Part shown: positions 29,689-39,063 of the stretch, piece after piece
Numbering within the stretch: the first letter of the stretch is position 1
How the letters are laid out: every line of letters begins with the position of its first letter
Assembly (NCBI GenBank): GCA_910586835.1
Contig: CAJUJU010000001.1
Span: 76,958 to 140,957, forward strand
Reading direction: 5' to 3'
From: an uncultured Acetatifactor sp.
GTDB taxonomy: Bacteria; Bacillota; Clostridia; Lachnospirales; Lachnospiraceae
Length of the DNA stretch: 64,000 bases
The notes under the pieces: generated by a model
The model's input: only the letters and a program-made list of their open reading frames with translations
Database searches by the model: none
What the model was told of the DNA's origin: nothing
Made by a program: the position numbers and the translations under genes

Positions 29689-31587
29689 TCAGCACCGCAC
29701 ACCCGCAACCTCGATGCCGTTGTCCCTGTAATACCGGGCCTGGGCGCTCCACAGCTGAAAATACTTCCCCTCCCTGTCGGCAAGCAGTTCCTCGTGGCTT
29801 CCCAGCTGCGCCAGCTCTCCCTCATGAAACACTGCGATCTTCTCACAGAACCTGCAGGATGAGAGCCGATGGGAAATATAAATGGCTGTCTTCGTTCCCA
29901 CAATGCGGTCAAAATTCGTATAAATCTCGTATTCCGCAATGGGATCCAGCGCCGCCGTGGGCTCATCCAGGAGAATGAAAGGCGCGTCCTTGTAAATTGC
30001 CCGGGCGATGGCCACCTTCTGCGCCTCGCCGCCCGAAATCTCCACACCGCTGTCGTCGTAATCCTTGTACAGCCAGGTATGGATTCCCTTCTCCAGACAA
30101 GACAGTCTCTCCCCGAAATCCGCATCCTCAAGGCATTTCTTCACATAACCGCCGTCATAATCCAGATCTACGGCCACATTCTCCGCCAGCCGGAAGGGAA
30201 ACAGCTTATAATCCTGAAATACCACGGAAAACAGCCTGCTGTACTCATCCTGCCTGAATTTCCGTATATCCACACCGTTTAACAGAATCTCCCCTTCCTC
30301 CGGGTCATACAGCCTGCACAGCAGCTTGATCATTGTGGTCTTTCCCGAGCCGTTCATGCCTACGATGGCAAGCTTTTCTCCGATGGTAAGCTTTAACGAA
30401 AAGTTCTTCAGCGCGTATCGTTCCGACCCGGGATACCGGAAGGATACATTCCTGAACTCAATCTGGTATTTGTTGTCTCTGCGTTTCTCTACGGGAAGCT
30501 TCCCCTTGTACATCTCGTCCTCCAGCCCGATCAGCGCCAGAGTGCTCAGCTGCTTTCTGGCCGCCAGTGCCAGGTAGGTGAGATTGTCGATTAACCCCTT
30601 CAGGGAATGAAGTAATCTGCTCAGACATCCGGCAAAGCGGATCACATTACCCACCGTTATGGTCCCGGCCAGGGCGATGATTGCCACGATCAAATAGGAC
30701 GCTCCGTTTACGGCACTGTATGCCATGCTGCCAAAAAAGCTGTCTCCGGCATCCCCCCAGGCCCCCTTTAAAAGCAGTGAGCGAAATCCCTTATGTCTCA
30801 GAACTTCCGTCGTCCAGCGCTTCATCAGCTCGTAGCTTCCGTAGATACGAATGTCTTTCCCGTTTTTATAGCTGAAACCGTCTCCGAATGCAAACGGCCA
30901 GCAAAAGCTGAATCCGTCCTCCTTCTCCTCAACCGTCTTCAGCTCCGTATACCGATAAGCATCCGTCAGCTTTTTAAAACGAACCTGCATCCGCAGACTC
31001 CATGCCGAAAGGACAAGAACCCCTGCCAGCATCAGCCAGGCGGCAACGCTCCCTGACCGGATCAGATAAACCACCACCGGAGCCCCCAGGACGACTGCCC
31101 CCACCATATCAAGCAGATGATATAGGATATTGTTTCCGTTCCAGATGACCGAATTGACCCCGGCCCCCCAGTTGTTATCCACGCGGATCCGATCCTTCAG
31201 CTTCTTCACCTCTGGGCTGTCAATACGGGAAAAATCCATATTCAGCATGCGTGCCTGAACCACGCCGGAATACAGATAATACATATGCTGCCTGCGAACC
31301 TCCATCCGGTTACGGATGGTGCTGGCTACAAACCGCATGGCAAGAATCACTGCAATACAGCAGAAAACAACAGTCATCATTTCCCGAAAGCTTCTGTGCG
31401 CACCGATGGCATCCAGAATGTATGCCGAAAGCAGCAGCTCCACATAGGGAACCCCGATATCCAGCACATGTGTGACACAGACAATCCGGAAATAATTCTT
31501 ATCCATGCTCCGCACAAACTTCAGCACTTTTCTGATATTTCCTACATGCTCCCGAAGCGGAAGCTTACCTGTCAGATCAGTGTTCAT
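29689..31587 (-). CDS. ABC exporter half-transporter (permease-ATPase), second subunit
   Basis: A 632-residue type IV ABC half-transporter. Membrane segments lie in the first ~330 residues; the ATPase has Walker A GMNGSGKT, signature SGGEAQ, Walker B FILLDEPTAALDP and the switch histidine in ISHR. ATG at 31587, behind AAGGAG, overlaps the end of the upstream exporter gene by 11 bases; a longer frame from 31641 lies entirely inside it. The pair probably works as a heterodimer. With no peptidase C39 domain and no precursor seen, the cargo is unknown. Confidence 0.88.
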   Translation of the reverse strand: MNTDLTGKLPLREHVGNIRKVLKFVRSMDKNYFRIVCVTHVLDIGVPYVELLLSAYILDAIGAHRSFREMMTVVFCCIAVILAMRFVASTIRNRMEVRRQHMYYLYSGVVQARMLNMDFSRIDSPEVKKLKDRIRVDNNWGAGVNSVIWNGNNILYHLLDMVGAVVLGAPVVVYLIRSGSVAAWLMLAGVLVLSAWSLRMQVRFKKLTDAYRYTELKTVEEKEDGFSFCWPFAFGDGFSYKNGKDIRIYGSYELMKRWTTEVLRHKGFRSLLLKGAWGDAGDSFFGSMAYSAVNGASYLIVAIIALAGTITVGNVIRFAGCLSRLLHSLKGLIDNLTYLALAARKQLSTLALIGLEDEMYKGKLPVEKRRDNKYQIEFRNVSFRYPGSERYALKNFSLKLTIGEKLAIVGMNGSGKTTMIKLLCRLYDPEEGEILLNGVDIRKFRQDEYSRLFSVVFQDYKLFPFRLAENVAVDLDYDGGYVKKCLEDADFGERLSCLEKGIHTWLYKDYDDSGVEISGGEAQKVAIARAIYKDAPFILLDEPTAALDPIAEYEIYTNFDRIVGTKTAIYISHRLSSCRFCEKIAVFHEGELAQLGSHEELLADREGKYFQLWSAQARYYRDNGIEVAGVRC

Positions 31588-33442
31588 CCTCGTCTGCTCC
31601 TTCCCTGTAATAACTGCTCTGTATTTCAAACATTTCCGCATACACTCCGCCGGCCCGCATCAGTTCCTCATGGGTTCCGGTCTCCAGAATCCTTCCGTTT
31701 TCAATCAGAACAATCCGGTCGGAAAACCGGGTACTGGCCAGTCTGTGGGAAATAAAAACCGCCGTTTTCCCGGAGCTGTACCGGTCGTATTGCTCGTAAA
31801 CCTCACTCTCCGCAATGGGATCCAACGCCGCAGTGGGTTCATCCAGCACCAGCACCGGCGCATCCTTATACAGGGCCCTGGCCAGCAGAAAACGCTGCTG
31901 CTGGCCTCCGGACAGCTCCACGCCGTCCTCCATCATGGTCTTCGTCATATAGGTTTTAATACCGATTTTCCTGTCCTGGAAGGTCTCTTTTAAACCGGCC
32001 CTTTCCAACGCCGCCCATGCTCTTTTCTCGTCTACCTCATCCGCCCGCTTCAGCGCCAGATTTTCGCCCACGGTAAAGGGAAGAATCATCTGCTCCTGAA
32101 AGATTGCGGAAAACAGCTGATACACCTCCGTCCTGGGAAATTCATTTCTGTCAATTCCGTTGATCAGAATCTGCCCCGCATCCGGTTCATAGATTCCGCA
32201 CAACAGCTTTACAAAGGTAGTTTTTCCGGCGCCATTGACCCCTACCAGGGCAATCCGCTCCCCAGAACGGATCGTCAGGTTCAGATCATGGAAAATCTCC
32301 TTTTCACCTGTTCCCTGTTCATCGTTTTCCTCCCCGTTTTTATAAGAAAAGCAGACATTCCGAAACTCGATTTCGGGAGGAAACCGCAATTCTTCGATGT
32401 GACGGGTTCCGCTGCTCAGATCTTCCTCCGGCAGATCCAGATAAGCCCTGGTATAGTCCGTGCCGTTGGCCGCGCCGCGCAGGGCTGCCAAAGATCCCAT
32501 GATCCCCGTGACAAAGCCGGAAAAGCCTGTGACGGCTCCGAAGTACAGCACAAATTCACCCGCGCTCAGCTTTCCCCCGGCAGTCTGATATAAAAGCCAG
32601 GCATAGGCCCCCAGATCCCGTCCTGCGGAAAGGAGATACCCGATCTTTTCATAAAAGGAATTCCTGCGGCGGGATTTCAGCGTCACGCCGTCCAGCTCCT
32701 TCAATGCCACATCCCGCAGCCCCAGGAGCCAATGCTGCATACCGAAGATACGGATATCCTTGGCCGCTCCCATATCCCCCATTGCATTCTGCACACAGTA
32801 ATAATGCTTGTTGGCCAAGGCGTTCTCCTCCCGAAGAGACTCCTCATATCTGATATGGCTCATGCTGAGCAGATAGTTCACCACCGATAACGCCAGAAGT
32901 ACTGCCAGCACCCCCAGGCTCAGACTGCCGATCACCGTGGAATACAGAAAAAAGCTTAAAATGTTAATCAACAGGCCGCATGTCTCCGTCACCATCCTGG
33001 AGGAAGCGCACCAGTCACCGCCGTCAACAGTATTCAACGCCTTCCCATACAGCTTCCGGACGCTGCCGGACTCCGCGTACTCATACCTGATCCGCAGGCT
33101 CTTCAGAAAAAAGAGCCCAAGCAGATTTCCTCTCTGAGTATTGTACAGGTTATACTTGCCGGCGCTGACAGCGCTTTTTAAGCCGTCCAAAAGCATCAGC
33201 AACACCGTAAAGCCTCCAAGCGCCAGGAACAGCCGCTCCATCCCGGCCCGGCCCTCCACCAGATCGACGGTAAGCTTGGGCAGATAAATCAGAAACAGCG
33301 GCAGCAATGCGCTGAGCAGAATCTCCGTCCCGCAGAATGCCAGCACCATGGGCTCCTGCTGCCGGTAAAAGCGCACAAAAAACAGGATGTCGCTTCCGAT
33401 GGAATAATGCTTTGGCTCGAAAGCCTCTTTTCCCTTTTCCAT
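31577..33442 (-). CDS. ABC exporter half-transporter (permease-ATPase), first subunit
   Basis: A 621-residue half-transporter with about six membrane helices in the first 330 residues and an ATPase with Walker A GVNGAGKT, signature LSGGQQQR and Walker B VLVLDEPTAALDP. The start is supported by GGAGGAGG before ATG. It heads the two-gene exporter unit, beyond the terminator of the sensor kinase gene, so it is transcribed either by read-through or from a promoter in 33443-33526 that I could not define. Confidence 0.88.
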   Translation of the reverse strand: MEKGKEAFEPKHYSIGSDILFFVRFYRQQEPMVLAFCGTEILLSALLPLFLIYLPKLTVDLVEGRAGMERLFLALGGFTVLLMLLDGLKSAVSAGKYNLYNTQRGNLLGLFFLKSLRIRYEYAESGSVRKLYGKALNTVDGGDWCASSRMVTETCGLLINILSFFLYSTVIGSLSLGVLAVLLALSVVNYLLSMSHIRYEESLREENALANKHYYCVQNAMGDMGAAKDIRIFGMQHWLLGLRDVALKELDGVTLKSRRRNSFYEKIGYLLSAGRDLGAYAWLLYQTAGGKLSAGEFVLYFGAVTGFSGFVTGIMGSLAALRGAANGTDYTRAYLDLPEEDLSSGTRHIEELRFPPEIEFRNVCFSYKNGEENDEQGTGEKEIFHDLNLTIRSGERIALVGVNGAGKTTFVKLLCGIYEPDAGQILINGIDRNEFPRTEVYQLFSAIFQEQMILPFTVGENLALKRADEVDEKRAWAALERAGLKETFQDRKIGIKTYMTKTMMEDGVELSGGQQQRFLLARALYKDAPVLVLDEPTAALDPIAESEVYEQYDRYSSGKTAVFISHRLASTRFSDRIVLIENGRILETGTHEELMRAGGVYAEMFEIQSSYYREGADEDEH

Positions 33443-33526
33443 ATCCTTTTTCCTCCTCCATCCGGCCGTTTCCTGCCGGCAATAAGGTCATCTTATCATA
33501 ATTGCTCCGCAATCACACAAAAAAAA

Positions 33527-33548
33527 GCACGAGCGGTTAATCTCGTGC
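33527..33548 (-). terminator. terminator after the sensor kinase gene
   Basis: Minus strand GCACGAG, 8-base loop, CTCGTGC, then TTTTTTTT. It separates the PadR/two-component operon from the exporter genes. Confidence 0.8.
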
Positions 33549-33614
33549 ACGAACGGCATATGCCGTCAACAGATATGCAGGTATTCAAGTCCCGAATTTC
33601 CGTTCGTCATATCC

Positions 33615-34349
33615 TCACGACGCCAGAGGCAGCATGATCTCCGTGACAAACACACCCTCCTCATCCTGCCGCTCCAGATAACCGTGATATCGGTTTACCA
33701 CTCTGTCAATACGCATCAGCCCGAAGCCGTGGCCCTCGCTGCTCTTGGTGGACGCATATCCGGCGCCGGTTTTCCTGAGCTTTTCCCCCACCGAATTCAT
33801 CACATAAACGTACAGCTGCCCTTTCAGTACGTCAATATAAACCCGAATAAACCTTTGGGACGGATCCGCCGCCTTCATGCAGGCCTCCATGGAATTATCC
33901 AGCAGATTGCCGATAATCATACTCAGCTCCACCTCCGAGACAGAACCCTTCAGATCTTCAGGCACCCTGGCCTCCGCATCCACGGCAATTCCCCTGGCCT
34001 TTGCCAGAGACAACTTACTGTTCAGAATCGCGTCGATCATCACATTTCCGGTTTTGACCACGGTATCCACCGTTCTCAAGTCATCGTCCAGATCGGTCAG
34101 ATAACGCTCCAGCTCCGCCAGTCGGCCCATGGCCAGATGAGCCTTCATGGCCTGAATGTGATTGTGATAGTCATGACGCCAGCCTCTGGTCTGACGATAC
34201 ATATTCTGTACCTCCTCGCAGTGCTTTTCCAGAAGGTCGCTCTGATAGTGCAGAATCCGTTTATCCACCATGATCTGAAGCGCTTTATAAACCAATGCCA
34301 AAACAGCGACAGTAAACGCCAATGCCGCCGCCAAAACAAAAAATACCAT
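33615..34349 (-). CDS. AgrC-like GHKL sensor kinase
   Basis: A 244-residue short sensor kinase with one membrane helix (residues 1-25), the AgrC-type phosphoacceptor region RGWRHDYHNHIQAM (H59) and a GHKL ATPase domain (IIGNLLDNSMEAC for the N box, HGFGLMRI for the G box). AgrC-type proteins normally have six or seven helices; this one lacks the sensing domain, so it may sense through another membrane protein, such as the DUF2812 product in the same operon. It follows the LytTR regulator gene, its likely partner. Confidence 0.85.
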   Translation of the reverse strand: MVFFVLAAALAFTVAVLALVYKALQIMVDKRILHYQSDLLEKHCEEVQNMYRQTRGWRHDYHNHIQAMKAHLAMGRLAELERYLTDLDDDLRTVDTVVKTGNVMIDAILNSKLSLAKARGIAVDAEARVPEDLKGSVSEVELSMIIGNLLDNSMEACMKAADPSQRFIRVYIDVLKGQLYVYVMNSVGEKLRKTGAGYASTKSSEGHGFGLMRIDRVVNRYHGYLERQDEEGVFVTEIMLPLAS

Positions 34350-34402
34350 ATCAGTCCCCCATGCCGGAGCGTATTTCCCACATTGCCTGCGTCCGCCGAC
34401 GT

Positions 34403-35131
34403 TTATCCCATATCCGAACGTTGAAAATGCCGGATAAACGCCTGATTGACCTCTCCGTACAGGCGCCTGCTCACCGGAATCACACTGCCGTTATCCAGCG
34501 TGATCTCCGTCCTGCCGATCTGATGAATGCTGCCCGTCCTGCAAAGGTACGACCGATGGCATCTGATAAAGCCAATGGGCAAAAGCAGCTTCTCCAGAAC
34601 CGTTATACTCTCCGTCACCTCCAGCTGCAGGGTCTCTCCCGTCCGGGTATAAATTTCCGCCACGCAGCCGTGTCCCCTGGCCTCCACATAAGTGACCTGC
34701 TCCACCGGCAGCTTCATGACCTCTTCCCGTCCGTGCACCGTCACAAAAAGCTCCTCTCTGCGACGCGATACCAGCTTATCCATACAGCCGTGTATCTTTT
34801 CCCGATCCACCGGTTTCAGCAGATAGTGCATGGCTTCCACCTCGTAGCCCTTCGCCATATAATCGGCTACGCCCGTGGTAAAGACAATGGCAATGTTTCC
34901 GTCCTTTCTGCGGATTTTCTCCGCCATCTCCATGCCGTTCATGGTCTTCATCTGAATATCCACAAACAAAATATCAAAATCTCTGTTCTCCTCCCAGAAG
35001 AACAGGAAGCTCTCCGCGCTGGGAAAGGAACGAATCTGAACCGGAATCCCCCGCTCCCCGCTCCATTCTCCCAGACATTTCTCCAGGTATTCGGTATGAA
35101 TCTGTTCATCCTCAACAATTGCAATCCTCAT
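34403..35131 (-). CDS. LytTR family response regulator
   Basis: A 242-residue regulator. The receiver domain (IAIVEDEQIHTEYLE, phosphoacceptor D58 in LFVDIQM, K in LLKPVD) is followed by a LytTR DNA-binding domain (VTYVEARGHGCVAEIYT, then IGFIRCHRSYLC). Partner of the AgrC-like kinase 53 bases downstream. LytTR regulators in Firmicutes often control export, quorum-sensing or cell-wall genes, so the exporter pair next door is a plausible target. Confidence 0.88.
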   Translation of the reverse strand: MRIAIVEDEQIHTEYLEKCLGEWSGERGIPVQIRSFPSAESFLFFWEENRDFDILFVDIQMKTMNGMEMAEKIRRKDGNIAIVFTTGVADYMAKGYEVEAMHYLLKPVDREKIHGCMDKLVSRRREELFVTVHGREEVMKLPVEQVTYVEARGHGCVAEIYTRTGETLQLEVTESITVLEKLLLPIGFIRCHRSYLCRTGSIHQIGRTEITLDNGSVIPVSRRLYGEVNQAFIRHFQRSDMG

Positions 35132-35163
35132 GCTCTTATCATATCATGTTTCATTTGCGTTGA

Positions 35164-35856
35164 CTATTCCCTTTTTATCCAGGTCCGCACCACGCCCACG
35201 CCGATCAGAAAAACAGCCGCCAGCACCAGACAATACTTCTGAAAGCGCCAGGCAGGATTCTCTATCATAAAAGCGACGGCATTGGCAATCATTCCCGCAG
35301 CAAGAAAGCGTGAGGGCCGTCTTTGCCTGCCAATACGGCTTTCTTCCCCCAACCTGCTTTTCAACTCCGCCAGGAACTCGTTCAGCCGTACCACTTCCCG
35401 GATAAGCGCAACCACCATCGCGCCGATCACGCAGGCAAATACCCTTGCCCACGAGCTGCCGTTGAGAACGGCCAGAAACTCCATTACCAGGCAGGCGATC
35501 TCCACGGCCGTCGCCACCTTAAACAGGTTTCGTATCCTTGTATAATGCTCAATCGTTGACTCCACATCCGTATACAGCTCAAAAGGCCCCTCCGCGGCCC
35601 TCTTCCGGAGAAAGACCCATGGCCCCCACAGCCCCATGATTTCCACTCCCGCCTCCCCCATAAACTCCCGGTAATCGGAAGGAATCCTGAAAAAACCTTC
35701 TGTAAAGTCAATCTGGTAAACATACTCTCCCGAACTGCACACGCCAAACTGATAGAATCCCGCGAAAAAGCCCTCCATGGCATAGCCTCTTCTCACCATC
35801 TCATTCAGCCAGGCCGTTTCCCTGTCCTTATTCACATATAACCGAAACTTAACCAC
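35164..35856 (-). CDS. DUF2812 membrane protein
   Basis: A 230-residue protein. Residues 1-105 match the DUF2812 pattern (FRLYVNKDRETAWLNEMVRR, then YVYQIDFT), and the C-terminal half has four membrane helices (for example VATAVEIACLVMEFLAVLNG). DUF2812 genes are commonly encoded right behind a PadR regulator, as here. The start is GTG at 35856, overlapping the padR gene end by 8 bases with GGAGGT upstream. Function in the family is unknown; envelope stress or transporter regulation has been proposed only from context. Confidence 0.8.
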   Translation of the reverse strand: MVKFRLYVNKDRETAWLNEMVRRGYAMEGFFAGFYQFGVCSSGEYVYQIDFTEGFFRIPSDYREFMGEAGVEIMGLWGPWVFLRKRAAEGPFELYTDVESTIEHYTRIRNLFKVATAVEIACLVMEFLAVLNGSSWARVFACVIGAMVVALIREVVRLNEFLAELKSRLGEESRIGRQRRPSRFLAAGMIANAVAFMIENPAWRFQKYCLVLAAVFLIGVGVVRTWIKRE

Positions 35857-36184
35857 TGATATACCTCCCCGTCTCTTCCTCCATCAGCGCGGCGTTAGCC
35901 AGCAGCTCCTCCAGCCGCCTTCTCTCCTCCGCAAAGACCCTGCCTCCCGTCTCCGTAATCACATATTCCTTCTTTCTGCGCGAGTCCGTCTCCTCGCTGA
36001 AGATGCGGATCCAGCCCTTGGCCAGCATGGTCTGTATGGCTCCGTACAGGGTGCCCGGCCCAAGAACCACGCGCCCTCCCGTAAGCCGCTCCACCTCCTG
36101 TATGATACCGTATCCGTGATTGGGCTTTCGCAAAGACAGAAGGATATAAAACAATGCTTCCGTCAACGGTACATTCTTATCCAT
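35849..36184 (-). CDS. PadR family transcriptional repressor
   Basis: A 111-residue winged-helix regulator (ALFYILLSLRKPNHGYGIIQ, LGPGTLYGAIQTM and KKEYVITETGG). PadR proteins repress their own operon and respond to ligands or stress. ATG 36184 is preferred, though ATG 36190 is possible. It is the first gene of padR-DUF2812-LytTR-AgrC, and its promoter region carries a perfect inverted repeat, so autorepression is very likely. Confidence 0.88.
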   Translation of the reverse strand: MDKNVPLTEALFYILLSLRKPNHGYGIIQEVERLTGGRVVLGPGTLYGAIQTMLAKGWIRIFSEETDSRRKKEYVITETGGRVFAEERRRLEELLANAALMEEETGRYISG

Positions 36185-36237
36185 TGCCATCACTCCTCCT
36201 CGAAGCTCAATATATCGTCATCCGACATATCGCACAT

Positions 36238-36268
36238 CAAATATATCATTTGCCGATATATTTGTCAA
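36238..36268 (-). promoter_or_regulatory. PadR promoter with overlapping operator
   Basis: Minus strand TTGACA (36263-36268), 17 bases, TATATT (36240-36245). A perfect inverted repeat CAAATATATC-N7-GATATATTTG (36238-36264) lies between the two boxes and covers them. Two more GATAT-type copies follow at about 36208-36231 (ATATCG and CATATCG), giving a likely second site over the start of transcription. Confidence 0.8.
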
Positions 36269-36274
36269 CACAAA

Positions 36275-36302
36275 AAAACGCCTGTATAATCACAGACGTT
36301 TT
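36275..36302 (-). terminator. terminator after the HAD phosphatase gene
   Basis: Minus strand AAAACGTCTGT, 6-base loop, ACAGGCGTTTT with a run of T. It ends the lacI-HAD unit. Confidence 0.8.
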
Positions 36303-36319
36303 TCCTGTATACCGCTTTT

Positions 36320-37081
36320 TCACTGCAGCAAACGATCCCGGATAAAACGCGCAACCCCGTCCTCCTCATTGGACGCAGTTACATGGTTTGCCGCTTTCTT
36401 TGCCTCCGGAACCGAATTATCTACCGCGATGCCGATCCCACAATGCGTCAGCATCTCACAGTCCCCGGCGTCATCCCCGAACGCCGCAATCTCCGACAGC
36501 TTTATTCCGTACAGCGCCGCTGTTCTCTTTATTCCATATAACTTTGACACGCCCTTCTGTGCCGCCGCATGACTGCCATCCCTGTATGAGATCCACGCGT
36601 ACTCCAAAAATTCTTCCTTCAATTGCCGTACCGCTTCCTGATCCGACAATATAAAACAGATCTGATCCGCTGCCCGGGTAAGAGGTTTAGAAAAATCGCA
36701 CCAGACCGCCCGGCGCAAAACAGCGGAGCCTGCAATTCTGTCACTTTCCCAGAAAGCTTCCTTTCTGCAGGACACCAGAATATCACTTGCGCCGCTTTGC
36801 TTCAATCGGGTTATCAGACGATTGGCCGCCTCCGCCTCGATTCCGTTAAAATACAGTTCCCGTTCTCCGCAAATCGCCATCGCGCCGTTGGAAACGATCC
36901 TGATATCCACCGGAAGCGGCACCAGCTCCTCTGTGGCGGAAACTGCCACCCGCGCGGTTGCAAAGGCCGTCAGAATCCCCTTCTTGCGGCACTCCGCAAA
37001 AACCTCCTTCGTAAAATCCGAAATACTTCGATCCCTTCTCAACAGTGTATCGTCCAAATCCGTAACGATCATTTTTATCAT
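36320..37081 (-). CDS. HAD superfamily phosphatase, Cof type
   Basis: A 253-residue Cof-type hydrolase: IVTDLDDTLLRRDRSI carries the nucleophile aspartates, and the C-terminal GISKL-like loop and AAFGDDAGDCEMLTHCGIGI supply the metal-binding motif. Substrates of the family are small sugar phosphates or cofactors. ATG at 37081 shares one base with the lacI stop (TAATG), so it is translated with lacI; a longer frame to 37138 overlaps it and is rejected. Because it is co-transcribed with the regulator of the catabolic operon, it may act on a phosphorylated sugar from it. Confidence 0.85.
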   Translation of the reverse strand: MIKMIVTDLDDTLLRRDRSISDFTKEVFAECRKKGILTAFATARVAVSATEELVPLPVDIRIVSNGAMAICGERELYFNGIEAEAANRLITRLKQSGASDILVSCRKEAFWESDRIAGSAVLRRAVWCDFSKPLTRAADQICFILSDQEAVRQLKEEFLEYAWISYRDGSHAAAQKGVSKLYGIKRTAALYGIKLSEIAAFGDDAGDCEMLTHCGIGIAVDNSVPEAKKAANHVTASNEEDGVARFIRDRLLQ

Positions 37082-38082
37082 TATCCGGTAGTCTCCCGTC
37101 TGATCAAAACAGCATGCAGATATTCGCTCTGCATACAATCTTCTTTCTCATCAAAAATATCCAGCAGCTTCTGCATGGCATGACTTCCGATCTCATACAT
37201 GGGCTGCGACATGGTCGTCAGGGCAGGTGTCAGGACATCGCTCATCTCTATATTGTCAAAACCCAATACCTGAATATCCTCCGGCACACGAATATTTCGT
37301 TCCCGCAGTGCCTTGATCACACCGATCGCCGTCATATCCGACCCTGCAAAAATCCCGTCGATCTCCCCCAGACGGCTCGAAAGCCTGTTTATCATTTCAA
37401 TTCCCGAGGCAATACTGTAATCGCCGTGCAGCACAAGATCCGGCTCCACCGGGACACCCGCCTTTTCCAAAGCCATCACATAGCCCCGATAACGCTCCCG
37501 GGAAGTATAAAGCTGATCGTTTCCGCCCAGATATGCAATCCGCTTCAGCCCGCTGCGAAGCAAATATCCTACGCCCTCACAGGCAGCGCTTCTGTTATCC
37601 ACATATATCCCCGGCACATTCGGAAAGCTTTCAGATTTTCGATCCATCAGCACGATCGGTATCCGGCTCACCCCAAGAGAGTTCAGAAGCTTTTTATCGG
37701 TGATCTCTCCACAGGTATTCAACACAATGCCATCCACCCGCTTCTCGATAAAGGTTCTCAGATACCGCTCTTCATTCTTGATATCCGACTCGGAATTCCC
37801 CAGAAAAACCGTATAGCCATGGATTCTGGCACAGTCCTCTATTCCCTTCACCACCTGCGGAAAGAAAAAATTCTGAATATCCGGAATAATAATGCCAATG
37901 GTTCCGGTCCTGGCATGAGTAATGCTTCCGGCCACCCGGTTTGGGATATATCCCACATCCTCGATCATCTTTTTGATCCGCTTCCGGGTTTCCTCAGACA
38001 CACCCTCCGGACTGTCATTGATCACCCGGGACACGGTGCCCTTGGAAACCCCCGCCATCCTCGCAATATCCGAAATATTCAT
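37081..38082 (-). CDS. LacI family transcriptional regulator
   Basis: A 333-residue LacI repressor. The N-terminal helix-turn-helix reads MNISDIARMAGVSKGTVSRV, followed by the periplasmic-binding-like effector domain (GIIIPDIQNFFFPQVVKGIE). LacI proteins bind short palindromes with a central CG; the tandem TAAACCGGTTTA sites at 47368-47392 are the best candidate operators. Its own promoter is at 38127-38155, and it is placed at the end of the catabolic operon it probably controls. Confidence 0.92.
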   Translation of the reverse strand: MNISDIARMAGVSKGTVSRVINDSPEGVSEETRKRIKKMIEDVGYIPNRVAGSITHARTGTIGIIIPDIQNFFFPQVVKGIEDCARIHGYTVFLGNSESDIKNEERYLRTFIEKRVDGIVLNTCGEITDKKLLNSLGVSRIPIVLMDRKSESFPNVPGIYVDNRSAACEGVGYLLRSGLKRIAYLGGNDQLYTSRERYRGYVMALEKAGVPVEPDLVLHGDYSIASGIEMINRLSSRLGEIDGIFAGSDMTAIGVIKALRERNIRVPEDIQVLGFDNIEMSDVLTPALTTMSQPMYEIGSHAMQKLLDIFDEKEDCMQSEYLHAVLIRRETTG

Positions 38083-38126
38083 AGCAACCCTCCGTCAACG
38101 CCATACCGACTTGCAACATATGTATA

Positions 38127-38155
38127 AGTGTAGCATTATATCAGATTACCGTCAA
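38127..38155 (-). promoter_or_regulatory. sigma-A promoter of lacI-HAD
   Basis: Minus strand TTGACG (38150-38155), 17 bases, TACACT (38127-38132). No copy of the TAAACCGGTTTA operator lies in this stretch, so lacI may not be autoregulated through that element. Confidence 0.6.
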
Positions 38156-38172
38156 TATTCGGCATAGCGCCT

Positions 38173-39063
38173 CTACCGGCTGCGCAGAAATTCTTCCACA
38201 TCCTTATAATATGGAATGGATGGTGCGGCTCCTCTTTTTGTCACGGCCAGGGCTGAGGCGGCGGATGCCGTCCGAAGACATTCCCCGACCTCCCGTCCGC
38301 AGAGCATCGCCGTCAGATAATAGCCTGCAAAGGTATCTCCGGCTGCCGTGGTATCCACTGCCTCTACCGGAAAACACGGACATCTGCATACTCGTTCCCC
38401 GTCCGCATAAATGCTCCCCGCCTTTCCCAACGTCAATACCGTCGCTGCTTCGGGATATTTCACACGCATGGCAGCAATCATCTGTTCCGGCTCCGTTTCA
38501 CCGACCAGCTGTCCTGCCTCCAACTCGTTCAGTATAAACAGCGAGACCCGGCTCAGGTCACAGCTTGTCACATTTTCATTCATGGGGGACGGATTCAGAA
38601 CCACTTTCATCCCCTTCTCGCAGGCTATCTCCATCAGTTCCCTGAGCAGATTGATCTCGTTCTGCAACAGCAGCACATCGCCCTCGGAAAAGCAGGACAA
38701 TACCTTTTTGATCTTCTCAACGGAATTTTTTCCGTTTGCACCCTGATAGAGCAGAATGCTGTTTTCTCCCTGCCCGTCCACCTGGATGACCGCATGTCCG
38801 CTCCTGACGGCATGAATCGATATGTGTTCCGTATGTACTCCGTGCTCCCGGAGAATCCCCAGCAGCTCCGTACCGTCTTCCCCCGCCATACCGGCATGAT
38901 ATATCTCCATTCCGGCCTTTGCCAGCGCAATGGATAAATTCAGTCCCTTGCCCCCGGCCCGCACCGATATTTCGGAGGAAGAAAGTGTTTCTCCCGGGCG
39001 CACGATATGATCTACCAGGTAAATGTGGTCGTAATTCAGAGATCCATAATTCAGTATCTTCAT
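38173..39063 (-). CDS. PfkB/ribokinase family sugar kinase
   Basis: A 296-residue kinase: N-terminal GGKGLNLSIALAKAG and C-terminal DTTAAGDTFAGYYLTA, with the catalytic aspartate in the GAGD-like motif (AAGD). The closest type by layout is ribokinase, phosphorylating ribose or a related furanose. ATG at 39063 overlaps the upstream ADP-ribosylglycohydrolase-fold gene by 4 bases; the three-codon longer start has no site. Its place right after two glycohydrolase genes suggests it traps the freed sugar as phosphate. Confidence 0.9.
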   Translation of the reverse strand: MKILNYGSLNYDHIYLVDHIVRPGETLSSSEISVRAGGKGLNLSIALAKAGMEIYHAGMAGEDGTELLGILREHGVHTEHISIHAVRSGHAVIQVDGQGENSILLYQGANGKNSVEKIKKVLSCFSEGDVLLLQNEINLLRELMEIACEKGMKVVLNPSPMNENVTSCDLSRVSLFILNELEAGQLVGETEPEQMIAAMRVKYPEAATVLTLGKAGSIYADGERVCRCPCFPVEAVDTTAAGDTFAGYYLTAMLCGREVGECLRTASAASALAVTKRGAAPSIPYYKDVEEFLRSR

